In this document: positions 1 through 6,931 of the stretch, piece after piece
How the letters are laid out: every line of letters begins with the position of its first letter
Numbering within the stretch: the first letter of the stretch is position 1
Source of the DNA: an uncultured Clostridia bacterium
Lineage (GTDB): Bacteria; Bacillota; Clostridia; Oscillospirales; Acutalibacteraceae
DNA length: 10,145 nt
Direction of reading: 5' to 3'
NCBI GenBank assembly: GCA_946409885.1
Contig: CAMJYF010000033.1
Coordinates: forward strand, 1-10,145
Position numbers and translations under genes: made by a program
Notes under the pieces: model-generated
What the model saw: the letters and a program-made list of their open reading frames with translations, nothing else
Databases searched by the model: none
What the model was told of the DNA's origin: nothing

Positions 1-1179
1 CTTCCGGAAGGCCGCGCAGGAAAGGCCGTCCCCCGCGTCCGCGCCGATGCGCACGCTGCCCGGTTTGATGAATTTTGTAAAATTCCCAAAGGCGTAATAC
101 CGCTTGGTCAACTCAAAGCTGCGGTCGCCGTCGTTTTCATAGAGCAGGCCGTCGCAGTAATCCACGTTGGAAAGAGCGATCCACAGCTGCCAGGCGGTCA
201 CGTTGAGGATGGTGAGGTCCTCCAGAATGATCTTCGTCTGCTCCAGCGCGGAATCCATGCCGTAATCCCGGCCGCCCCGCATGTGGGTCCACTCGCTGGT
301 CTTCAGGGCCGTGCCGGGGTAATGCCGGTCCATCCACCTCCGGTAGCGCCGCAGAAAGGGCAGCCGGTCCCCGGCGAAGGGCCGCAGAAACGGCGGCGTG
401 ACAAAATAGGAGTGGGTATCCACCGCGTTCAGCTTCGCCCGGATGACGGGGTCGTTCAGCAGCACGCGGCAGTAGGTTTTGTTGAACCAGCGGATATCGC
501 CGTTTTCCGCGGCGGAGAGCTTCAGGTCCTTCAGCGCCGGGCGTTTGTCCATCTCCTCCGCGAAGAGACGCAGCAGCCTGCGCACCTGCCACGGCCGGTA
601 GTGGCAGCCCTCCTGCCCGCCGGTCCAGAACCAGACGGGTTCGTTCACCGGGGAGAGGTACCGCACCGGCACGCCCTCTGCCAGAAAGTGTTCGCAGCAG
701 TCCAGGCAGTAATCAACGAAGGCGCGGTAGTGTTCCGGGGGCAGGTTGGTCTGCCCCGCGCGGGACTGGTGGGCCATGCCGTTGCGGGTCCAGCGCTCCG
801 GCGGGGAGTTGACGAAGAGGATCACCTCGTCCGCGCCGTTCCTGACGGCCTCCTTCATCATCCACACGGCGTTTTTATCCCGGCTCCAGTCATAGCCGGT
901 ATCCGTGTCGAAGCTCTCCGCCCGGCGGCACGCCGAATGGTAGGTCCCTTTGCCGCTGAAGGCGGAGCCGCCGCCTAAATTATAGCGGTAACAACGAATG
1001 CCGAGCCCCTTTTCACGGTGAAAAAGGAGCCCGGCAACGGTTTCGCGTTTCGGCGCGCCGGAGGCAGGGTCGGTTTCGGCCCAGCCCCCCACCAGCTGCG
1101 CCCACCAGGCGCCGCTGACGCCGAAGCGTTCAAATGTCTGAAAGGTTTTTGCGGGGTAGAGGCGTAACTGATTCATCAT
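1..1179 (-). CDS. GH30-family glycoside hydrolase, C-terminus cut off by window edge
   Basis: The frame is open from an ATG at 1179 to the left edge (393 codons), so the C-terminal part is missing. The protein resembles clan GH-A family 30 enzymes, which act on beta-linked glycans such as beta-1,6-galactan, beta-glucan or xylan. Visible hallmarks are FGVSGAWWAQLVGGW near residues 19-33, the acid/base region SPVNEPVW with Glu180, the probable nucleophile region KTSEWTHM with Glu296, and the late strand YYAFGNFTKFIKPG (361-374) that leads into the GH30 beta-sandwich. The tryptophan-rich N-terminus is most like endo-beta-1,6-galactanase-type members, but the substrate is a guess. No signal peptide is seen, so the enzyme is probably cytoplasmic, unlike its upstream partner. 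It starts 17 nt after that gene's stop and should be co-transcribed. Two ATGs are adjacent (1179 and 1176); GGGGG at 1184-1188 is better spaced for the second. Confidence 0.85.
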   Translation of the reverse strand, partial: MMNQLRLYPAKTFQTFERFGVSGAWWAQLVGGWAETDPASGAPKRETVAGLLFHREKGLGIRCYRYNLGGGSAFSGKGTYHSACRRAESFDTDTGYDWSRDKNAVWMMKEAVRNGADEVILFVNSPPERWTRNGMAHQSRAGQTNLPPEHYRAFVDYCLDCCEHFLAEGVPVRYLSPVNEPVWFWTGGQEGCHYRPWQVRRLLRLFAEEMDKRPALKDLKLSAAENGDIRWFNKTYCRVLLNDPVIRAKLNAVDTHSYFVTPPFLRPFAGDRLPFLRRYRRWMDRHYPGTALKTSEWTHMRGGRDYGMDSALEQTKIILEDLTILNVTAWQLWIALSNVDYCDGLLYENDGDRSFELTKRYYAFGNFTKFIKPGSVRIGADAGDGLSCAAFRK

Positions 1180-1196
1180 CTTTCCCCCATGGCGGT

Positions 1197-2537
1197 TCAG
1201 CAGATGGGTCCCGCGCCGCCGTTGACGGTAACAAACACGCCCTCGCGGTTTTCCAGCGTCAGGCGAAGGGTGTCGCCCTTGATCTCGGTCACTTCACCCA
1301 TGCGGTAAAGGGTAAGGCTTTCCGCCCCCGGGAAGGTGGCGGTAAATTTCGCCTCTTTGCCGGTCTGGGGCTCGTACATGTTGGCGAACACGTAGGCGCT
1401 GCCGTCGCCCTCTTTTTCCGTAAAGCAGCCGCACAGCACGGGGGCCGCGGTGAGAACGTTGGGCTGGTATTGTTTATCGATCTTCACCAGCGGCAGTTTG
1501 GCGCCGGCGGCGTTGGGATTGGAGCCGTTGAACAGCACCGCGCCGTGGTTTTCGTATCTGCCGTATTCGTCGGCAAAGACGGAAAGCTCCTTGTTGACCT
1601 TTTTTACGGCGTAATAGGTAAGCGTGCGGTGGCCGGCGTTATCAATCATATGGGAGCTCTGGTCCCACCAGCCGTGGTAGTAGCAGCCGTACACGATGGC
1701 CTTGGCGCCGAAGGCGAGGGAGACGTAGTCCTGCCAGCGCTGGTCCTCGGCCGTGTCGCAGTGGCGCTTGCCGCCGTCCTCCTCTTTGCTGTTGCCGGCA
1801 GCCTGGGTGATCACCCACAGGTCGCGGCCCGTGGCGCGGCAGGCTTCCGCTAAAATATCCAGGTTGCGCAGCCAGTATTCGTAGGTGGTCAGTCTGCCGG
1901 TCGCGATATCGATATTCAGCGGGTACACGTCCACGCTGATGATGTTGGAATCGATGGTGGAAATATAGTTGTTCACATGCTGGCGGTATTTGGACGAGTC
2001 CGCGTTGAGGCCGTCGATCTTGGAATCGTTGCCCGGGAACAGGGGCTCCTCACCCAGCTGCTCGCTGCTGGCGTACATGGGGTAGAGGTTGATCAGCGGG
2101 AAGCGGTTTTCGTCCTCCGCGTACAGCTCCTTCACGCCCTCCGCCAGCTCGGGAAACGCGGCGGAGGAGGGTTCGTCGCGGAAATCAATGCCCCAGATGG
2201 CGTCCCGGTGGATGGCGCGGTAGTATTCGCTCCTGGGAGCGAACACGCCCAGGCCGTTGTCCTCCAGCCAGGTGAAATCATCGTCGGTGAGCTGCTGCCC
2301 CATCAGGCAGACGGCAAAGTTCAGGCCCGCGTCCTTGAACCACTGGCGCAGCGTATGGTAGTGTTCGTCCTTCTGGAAACAGTACACGCCGAGCTGCAGC
2401 TTGTCCTGATCGTAGCGGTAGGTACGTTCGGTTGCCTGAATGGGCTGCCCGTCGGTACTGCCGATGACGGAAGCCGCGCCGCCGGAAACCGCGAGACACA
2501 GCGCCATGAAAAAAGCCAACAGTTTTTTGACAAACAT
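1197..2537 (-). CDS. Secreted putative (beta/alpha)8 glycoside hydrolase-like protein
   Basis: This is a 446-residue protein with a clear Sec signal peptide: MFVKK, a hydrophobic stretch at about 6-19, then small residues. There is no lipobox, so it is probably released. The body reads like a TIM-barrel hydrolase. WGIDFRDEPS (115-124) places an Asp-Glu pair at 121-122 at a strand end, as in acid/base positions of clan A enzymes. NLYPMYAS (150-157), SVDVYPL (201-207), LWVITQAAG (240-248) and AFGAKAIVYGCYYHGWW (275-291) look like successive barrel strands. Residues from about 330 onward look like an all-beta accessory domain. The exact family was not recognised; a GH42/GH5-like barrel or a DUF-type hydrolase is possible, and the catalytic nucleophile was not identified. 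It is the first gene of an operon with the GH30 gene and has its own strong promoter. AAGGGATG upstream of the ATG may serve as the ribosome site. Confidence 0.85.
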   Translation of the reverse strand: MFVKKLLAFFMALCLAVSGGAASVIGSTDGQPIQATERTYRYDQDKLQLGVYCFQKDEHYHTLRQWFKDAGLNFAVCLMGQQLTDDDFTWLEDNGLGVFAPRSEYYRAIHRDAIWGIDFRDEPSSAAFPELAEGVKELYAEDENRFPLINLYPMYASSEQLGEEPLFPGNDSKIDGLNADSSKYRQHVNNYISTIDSNIISVDVYPLNIDIATGRLTTYEYWLRNLDILAEACRATGRDLWVITQAAGNSKEEDGGKRHCDTAEDQRWQDYVSLAFGAKAIVYGCYYHGWWDQSSHMIDNAGHRTLTYYAVKKVNKELSVFADEYGRYENHGAVLFNGSNPNAAGAKLPLVKIDKQYQPNVLTAAPVLCGCFTEKEGDGSAYVFANMYEPQTGKEAKFTATFPGAESLTLYRMGEVTEIKGDTLRLTLENREGVFVTVNGGAGPIC

Positions 2538-2569
2538 TTTTCTTCATCCCTTACATAATTGATGAAAAT

Positions 2570-2598
2570 ATCATACACTTTTCTGTCGAAAAAGTCAA
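2570..2598 (-). promoter_or_regulatory. SigmaA-type promoter of the glycoside hydrolase operon
   Basis: On the minus strand TTGACT (2598-2593) is followed by exactly 17 bases and TATGAT (2575-2570). Transcription should start near 2563, giving a leader of about 25 nt before the ATG at 2537. The spacer holds an imperfect dyad, CTTTT-TCGACAG-AAAAG, which includes TTTCGACAGA. The same ten bases occur in the spacer of the acylation-operon promoter near 7880, so this may be an operator core. Confidence 0.8.
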
Positions 2599-2614
2599 GA
2601 GAAACGGCGGAGGA

Positions 2615-2805
2615 TAATGCGGAATGCGGAAGGCGGAATGCGGAATGGAAGGGGTTACCGGAAAACGGAGGGTGACGGGAACCATTGTCCCCCCTTTTGA
2701 TTCCGTTTTCGATTCAGCGGGCATTGCGGAAAAGGGCCTGTTTGTTTCGGTGCTGACGTCACGTCGGACCATAATTCCGCATTCCGCACTCCTCATTCCG
2801 CATTA
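2615..2805. repeat. MITE-like element with heptameric inverted ends
   Basis: The ends 2615-2646 and 2774-2805 are inverted copies of each other, matching at 29 of 32 positions. Each is built from 7-base units, mainly AATGCGG on the left and ATTCCGC on the right. The element begins and ends with TA. Inside, GAAAACGGA (2661-2669) pairs perfectly with TCCGTTTTC (2702-2710), enclosing GGGA (2677-2680) and TCCC (2688-2691), so nested hairpins are possible. An 8-bp palindrome, TGACGTCA, lies just inside the right arm. No credible gene is present: the short frames spelling IPHSA and RIPH in translation come from the heptamers themselves. It sits in the 283-nt gap between the two minus-strand operons. 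It may be a non-autonomous mobile element or a folded-RNA repeat. Confidence 0.65.
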
Positions 2806-2836
2806 AAAAAGGGCCTCGCGTCAACCGAAGGTCCTT
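2805..2836 (-). terminator. Probable intrinsic terminator of the acylation operon
   Basis: Reading the minus strand, AAGGACCT (2836-2829) and AGGCCCTT (2816-2809) form an 8-bp stem with one A-C mismatch, and the T-run continues to 2805. The loop contains the stop codon of the SGNH gene, so the hairpin overlaps the end of the coding region. The T-run directly abuts the right arm of the heptameric element. Confidence 0.5.
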
Positions 2837-3678
2837 GTATCCGTATCATAAGAAAAATCCGCTTCCACGGCGGCGGTCAGCAGGTTTTTGGCCCAGTACG
2901 GATAAAACGCCTCCTGCAGATGTACGGCATCCTCATCCCAAACAGTATCCATGCACTCCTTCGCGATGACGCTGTTGTCGGCGAAGGCGACGCCGTTGCT
3001 GCCGCACAAGCCGCTGACCGCCTTGCTGAAGGCCGGTATTTTCCGCCAGACGGGGGATCTCTTCAAAGCGGCCTCCGTGGCGGGCAGAATGGAGCTGATA
3101 ATGATCCGCGCGTCCGGCGCGGCCTGCCGCAGCTCGTCGATCCGCTGCCGCATCTCCGCGGCGTATTCCTCCGGGGTATCCCAATAGCCCACGCCGGTGT
3201 CGTTCAGCCCGAAGCACAGATAGATGTACGCCGGATTCCACACCCGCACCTCATCAAGATAATCGGGAATGTTCCGGATGGTCAGCCCGCCCCCCGCCAA
3301 TACCCGGGCGGGGTCCAGCAGGTGATAAACGGTGAAGCCAACCGCGCGGGAATCCCCCAGGATCAGGTAGTCGGAGAAGTGCTCCCATACCGAGCCCTCT
3401 TCCAGCGCTGCCAGCCGCTTCCGGCGGTCGGCCTCCCGGTCGGCAGCGGCCTGTTTTTTCCGCTGTTCTTCCTCCTGCCGGCGCACTACCCGTTCCACCT
3501 CTGCCGGGTCCCGTTCCGCCAGCCGCTCCACAACGGAAAGCCCCTCGCAGGCCTGCGGTTCGGTCCGCGCTTCCGCTGCCCGCAGAAACAGAAAGGGGAT
3601 TACTGCCGCCGGCAGCAGCAGGAAAGCCACCCAGGGAAGAAACGTGGCGTCTGGTTTTTTTGCTTTTTTTGATTTCAA
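2821..3678 (-). CDS. Membrane-tethered SGNH/GDSL hydrolase, paralogue 1
   Basis: This 285-residue protein has a short basic N-terminus, one membrane segment (about 14-32), a highly charged stretch likely to be coiled coil (about 60-95), then an SGNH domain. Catalytic blocks are visible: LGDSRAVG with Ser110, FGLND with Asn159, and the late Asp-His block DAVH with Asp250 and His253. Such enzymes move or remove acyl groups on glycans; here the domain should face outside the cell. It is the last gene of the MBOAT cassette, 30 nt after the DHHW gene. The start is unusual: there is no ATG in frame, and the best start is TTG at 3678 with GGGGG (3687-3691) 8 nt upstream. The DHHW stop overlaps an ATG (3712) in another frame that would join this frame if one A were lost from an A7 run (see findings). 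It is roughly half identical by eye to the protein at 6932-7813. Confidence 0.9.
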   Translation of the reverse strand: MKSKKAKKPDATFLPWVAFLLLPAAVIPFLFLRAAEARTEPQACEGLSVVERLAERDPAEVERVVRRQEEEQRKKQAAADREADRRKRLAALEEGSVWEHFSDYLILGDSRAVGFTVYHLLDPARVLAGGGLTIRNIPDYLDEVRVWNPAYIYLCFGLNDTGVGYWDTPEEYAAEMRQRIDELRQAAPDARIIISSILPATEAALKRSPVWRKIPAFSKAVSGLCGSNGVAFADNSVIAKECMDTVWDEDAVHLQEAFYPYWAKNLLTAAVEADFSYDTDTRTFG

Positions 3679-3708
3679 CCTTGCTGCCCCCAGTCCTTTT
3701 CCGCATTC

Positions 3709-4956
3709 TCATCCTACCTCGTTCAGGTCCAGTTCGGCGGTGGACAGGGGTGGGGTCAGCACGTCAGCCAGCGAGGAGTCGTTCAGGAAGGTGTCGCAGT
3801 TGTACAGGTACAGCACGTCCGTAATGCCATGCTGGCGCAGCAGCGGTTCGGCGTTTTCGTAATAATACCGGGGGTCGATCATCACGATCTCGTCAAAATA
3901 GGGGTAAAGGAACTGCATCATGCAGTTGGCGTAGGAATCCTTGAACAGCAGCAGGCGGCGGCCGGTGCGGGCCGTGGTGTTGATATCCACCCGGGGGTAG
4001 TTCCCCCCGAAGAACACGGCGTAGTGGTCCGTCCCCTGCAGCGCCTCCCGGTCGTACAGCGAGGCGGATTTTTCCAGGGTATCGGTATAGGTCACGTTAT
4101 AAATCACGTCGGTTTCCGGCAGATAGATATCCACCGTGTCCGGCCTGCCGAAGCGGCCGCTTTTGGCGGCCAGCGTTCCGTAGAAAGCGGAGGAAACGGG
4201 AAAGATCTCGTATTCCGTTACCGGCGTGTCGATCCCCATCTCCGGGGCCATGGCGGTAAAGGCCGTGTACGCGCCAAGACTGGTCCAGTGGTGGTCCGTG
4301 CGGTAGAAAAGGTACTGGTCCGCCGCGTCCCGCAGCGCCTGGGTCACATCCAGAAAAACGATGTGGGGCAGCTTTTCCGCCACAGCGCGCAGCTGCGCCG
4401 TCTGGTCGGGCGCGGGGGCAAAATCCGGCAGCCGGTCCGGCTGCACCGTAAAAGCGTTGGGAATCACCGCCGCATAGGTATTGATGTTGCCGTGGGAGGC
4501 GGCGAACGCGTCCATGGCCGTCAGGTTGCGCGCCAGGGCCGCCTCGTCCGGCCGCTGGGGGATCAGAAAGAGGGAATCGTCCTTTCCCAGCCACACGCCG
4601 CCGTTTTCCTTTTCTCCCAGAACGGAGAGAAAGTGCAGCTGCAGCGTCATCCAGAAATCCCGGCTGAAAAAGTGGTCGGCAAACCAGCGCTCCGCGGCGC
4701 GGGCAAAGGAGCCGTCCGCCAGCGCGGCCGCCGAAAGGGCGGGGGCATCCTCCAGCTTCCGGTTTTCCCTTTCGGAAAAGGAACGCTTGGGCAGGGCGAA
4801 GGTCAGCAGCGAGAACAGCAGCGTAAAGCCCAGCAGCGTGGCGGCGACCCATAACCCGGGGCGCGTGCTTTTACGCAGCCAGCGCTGCAGCGGCGTTTGC
4901 GGATGGCGCGGTCTCACCGGCCGTTTTGTTCTGTTTTTATCCGGCGTGTTCGTCAT
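3709..4956 (-). CDS. DHHW/AlgX-AlgJ-like SGNH-fold protein of polysaccharide O-acylation
   Basis: This 415-residue protein has a proline- and arginine-rich cytoplasmic tail (1-33), one membrane segment (about 34-54) and a large external domain. The signature YRTDHHWTSLGAY (218-230) carries the Asp-His pair (Asp221, His223 or His222), and LLFKDSYAN (336-344) carries the expected Ser341. These match the DHHW family (PF14286) and the AlgJ/AlgX-like group, which pass acetyl groups from an MBOAT partner to a polymer outside the membrane. The RENRKLEDAP segment (63-72) just after the membrane helix is typical of the family. The start is firm: GGAGGA lies 5 nt before the ATG, and only 13 nt separate it from the MBOAT stop. 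Its own stop overlaps an ATG of another frame (ATGA). Acetyl is the usual group, but the acyl donor and acceptor cannot be read from sequence. Confidence 0.92.
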   Translation of the reverse strand: MTNTPDKNRTKRPVRPRHPQTPLQRWLRKSTRPGLWVAATLLGFTLLFSLLTFALPKRSFSERENRKLEDAPALSAAALADGSFARAAERWFADHFFSRDFWMTLQLHFLSVLGEKENGGVWLGKDDSLFLIPQRPDEAALARNLTAMDAFAASHGNINTYAAVIPNAFTVQPDRLPDFAPAPDQTAQLRAVAEKLPHIVFLDVTQALRDAADQYLFYRTDHHWTSLGAYTAFTAMAPEMGIDTPVTEYEIFPVSSAFYGTLAAKSGRFGRPDTVDIYLPETDVIYNVTYTDTLEKSASLYDREALQGTDHYAVFFGGNYPRVDINTTARTGRRLLLFKDSYANCMMQFLYPYFDEIVMIDPRYYYENAEPLLRQHGITDVLYLYNCDTFLNDSSLADVLTPPLSTAELDLNEVG

Positions 4957-4969
4957 ATGCTTCCTCCGG

Positions 4970-6373
4970 TCAGAACTGGGCGTACAGGAATGAGGAATAG
5001 GTGCTGCTCACCATGCCGGCCACGCACAGCAGCAGCCCGGCGGCGAAGAGAACGATCTCCGCCACGTAGAACCAGCGGGGGCGGGAATGCTCCAGCCGGA
5101 GGGCGGAGCGGCGCACCAGCGGGGTGCTTCCCAGCACGGCCAGCGCCAGCAGGGGCAGCGTGCTTTTCAGGTAATACAGGGCGGCGTTGTCGGCAAACGA
5201 GCCCACGGCGACCATCCTGCCCAGAAAACGGAAGGCCGTTCCCACGTCCGGCGAGAAAAACAGCACCCAGCCCACCGTCACCAGCAAAAAGGTGACGGTC
5301 TGCCGCAGGGGGACGGGGATCTTCGGCAGCAGCCGCTTCAGGGGATATTTTTCCAGCACGATCACGATACCGTGGAACAGGCCCCACAGCAGAAAAGTCC
5401 AGTTGGCCCCATGCCACAGGCCTGTCAGCAGCCATACGATCAGCAGGTTGCGGACGGTTTTGGCCGTGCCCGCGCGACTGCCGCCCAGTGGGATGTAGAC
5501 GTAATCCCTGAACCACGCCCCCAGGGAGGCGTGCCAGCGCCGCCAGAAATCGGCCACGGAGGCGGACTGGTAGGGATATTTGAAGTTGACGGGCAGGGAA
5601 AAGCCGAAGGCGCGCCCCAGCCCCAGCGCCATATCGGAATAGCCGCTGAAATCAAAGTAGAGCATATGGGCGGAGCTCAGCCCCCCCAGCCACGCGGTCA
5701 GCATGGAAAGCTCCTCCGTCGCCATGGCGCTGACGGAGGCGAAGGTCAGCCGCAGCGTGTCGGCGATCAACACCTTTTTGCACAGTCCCACCAAAAACAT
5801 CCGCAGGCCGGTCTCCACGCGCTTTTTGGTGACAATGGGCGTGTGCAGCTGCGCCGCCATCCGGTGGTAGGGGATGATGGGCCCGGAGGTGAACTTGGGG
5901 AAGAAGGTGACGAACAGCGCGAAATCGAAGGGCTTTCCGGGGCCCGCCGCCCCGCGATAGACGTCGAACAGATAGGAAAGCTGCGAAAACGTAAAGAAAG
6001 AGACGCCTGCCGGAGCGGGCATCGTATTGACGGGGAACGAGGCGCCCAGCAGCGCGCCGGCCTCCCGGGCGGCAAAGCCGAAATATTTGAAATAAGCCAG
6101 CAGCAGCACGTCCGCCGCCACGGCGCTGACCAGCACAAAGCGCGCCTGCTTTTCCCGCCGCGCCCGCTTCAGGTGGGCCAGCTCGCAGCCGGAGGCGTAG
6201 TTGAACACCGTGCTGAGAAAAACAAAGAGCAGATCGGAAGGACTGCCCCAAGCGATAAAGACCGCGCTGAGCGCCAGCAGCACGGCCTTTTTGCCCCGCC
6301 CCGGAACGGCGCGGAACAGCAGAAAACCAACGGGAAGGAACAGAAACAGAAATAACAGCTGATGAAACGACAT
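4970..6373 (-). CDS. MBOAT-family O-acyltransferase, AlgI/DltB-like
   Basis: This is a 467-residue multi-pass membrane protein, close to the usual AlgI length. Family signatures appear in order: YFKYFGF (94-100), GVSFFTFSQLSYLFDVYRG (123-141), FFPKFTSGPI (157-166), LYFDFSGYSDMALGLG (238-253), FWRRWHASLGAWFRDYVYIPLGG (276-298) and GLWHGANWTFLLWGLFHG (318-335). His321 in the last block is the conserved active-site histidine and His281 is also well conserved. Family members take an acyl group, usually from acetyl-CoA, and pass it across the membrane to an SGNH- or DHHW-type partner, here the next gene. The ATG at 6373 lies 15 nt after the DUF4358 stop with AAGGAAGG as ribosome site. It is named by family only, because alginate is not expected here; a cell-wall or capsular glycan acceptor is an inference. 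Confidence 0.95.
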   Translation of the reverse strand: MSFHQLLFLFLFLPVGFLLFRAVPGRGKKAVLLALSAVFIAWGSPSDLLFVFLSTVFNYASGCELAHLKRARREKQARFVLVSAVAADVLLLAYFKYFGFAAREAGALLGASFPVNTMPAPAGVSFFTFSQLSYLFDVYRGAAGPGKPFDFALFVTFFPKFTSGPIIPYHRMAAQLHTPIVTKKRVETGLRMFLVGLCKKVLIADTLRLTFASVSAMATEELSMLTAWLGGLSSAHMLYFDFSGYSDMALGLGRAFGFSLPVNFKYPYQSASVADFWRRWHASLGAWFRDYVYIPLGGSRAGTAKTVRNLLIVWLLTGLWHGANWTFLLWGLFHGIVIVLEKYPLKRLLPKIPVPLRQTVTFLLVTVGWVLFFSPDVGTAFRFLGRMVAVGSFADNAALYYLKSTLPLLALAVLGSTPLVRRSALRLEHSRPRWFYVAEIVLFAAGLLLCVAGMVSSTYSSFLYAQF

Positions 6374-6388
6374 TGTCTGATTCCTTCC

Positions 6389-6871
6389 TTACAGCGCCGC
6401 GAGGAACGCGGCTTTGGCGGCCGCTTCGTTTTCGCTGACGACGAACATCACATAGTTACCGTGCGCCTCAATAGCGGAATGGCCGGTCAGCAGCGCGTAC
6501 TGATCGGTCCCGTAGCCGTCGAAGGCGTTTGTCTGCGTCCGCAGACGCTGCTCCGCCGCGGCCACCACAGCCGCCTGCTGCGAAACGTCGCGCAGCTTTA
6601 CCAGCAGCAGTTCGCGGGCGTCGATATTGGAAACGGGCGCGTAGAGAACGCAGCCCTCATAATCCGAGGGGTTCAGGCCGTAAAGGCGCTTCAGCAGCTG
6701 CGCGTCCGCTTTTTTCATGGCGTCGCACAGCACAGTGGGCGCAACGGAGGCCTCCACCGAGGAAAAATCGGCGGGGCTGACCCGGTTTTTCAGCGTGTGG
6801 CCCAGAATCAGAACAAGCACCAGCGCCGCGCTGAGCCAGCGGAGCGCCGCGTAAGGGATTGATTTTTTCAT
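6389..6871 (-). CDS. DUF4358 family protein, membrane-anchored
   Basis: This 160-residue protein has an N-terminal signal anchor or uncleaved signal (MKKSIPYAAL then a hydrophobic run to about 24). The rest matches my recollection of DUF4358 (PF14270): LYGLNPSDYEGCVLYAP (63-79), ARELLLVKL (85-93), FDGYGTDQYALL (117-128) and GNYVMFVVS (138-146). The role is unknown; family members commonly sit beside MBOAT and DHHW genes in Clostridia, so a support role outside the membrane in acylation is likely. No cysteine of lipobox type was seen. The ATG at 6869-6871 has no recognisable Shine-Dalgarno sequence just upstream, unlike its neighbours. The 60-nt gap before it is the longest in the cassette and contains overlapping hairpins. 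Confidence 0.88.
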   Translation of the reverse strand: MKKSIPYAALRWLSAALVLVLILGHTLKNRVSPADFSSVEASVAPTVLCDAMKKADAQLLKRLYGLNPSDYEGCVLYAPVSNIDARELLLVKLRDVSQQAAVVAAAEQRLRTQTNAFDGYGTDQYALLTGHSAIEAHGNYVMFVVSENEAAAKAAFLAAL

Positions 6872-6897
6872 GGATCGGTCAATGGTATTGTATGACA

Positions 6898-6924
6898 GCC
6901 CCGGAAAAAGGGGCGTAAGCCGCC
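6898..6924 (-). promoter_or_regulatory. Overlapping, mutually exclusive hairpins inside the operon
   Basis: On the minus strand, GGCG-GCTTA-CGCC (6924-6912) is followed by CC and five T's, which is weakly terminator-like. An alternative stem, GCCCC-TTTTTCC-GGGGC (6914-6898), uses part of the same bases, so only one can form. The stems are only 4-5 bp. This could tune read-through from the first SGNH gene into DUF4358, or mean nothing. Confidence 0.25.
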
Positions 6925-6931
6925 GTATCGT

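Noticed and set aside
283..978. 231-codon plus-strand frame
   Set aside because: Shadow of the GH30 gene, which is continuous to the window edge with both catalytic glutamates.
2551..2806. Small frames on both strands with IPHSA/AECG repeats
   Set aside because: Their translations are products of the heptameric inverted repeats, with no ribosome site or conserved content.
3254..3712. 152-codon frame starting at the ATG that overlaps the DHHW stop
   Set aside because: After the first 20 codons or so it is the out-of-frame reading of the SGNH gene; kept only as a possible alternative start through the A7 run.
3829..4854. 341-codon plus-strand frame opposite the DHHW gene
   Set aside because: Antisense shadow; the minus-strand protein has membrane, DHHW and KDS motifs plus a strong ribosome site.
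5087..6355. 422-codon open frame on the plus strand opposite the MBOAT gene
   Set aside because: Gln-, Gly- and Arg-rich translation without domain sense; it mirrors the GC-rich codons of a clearly recognisable MBOAT gene.
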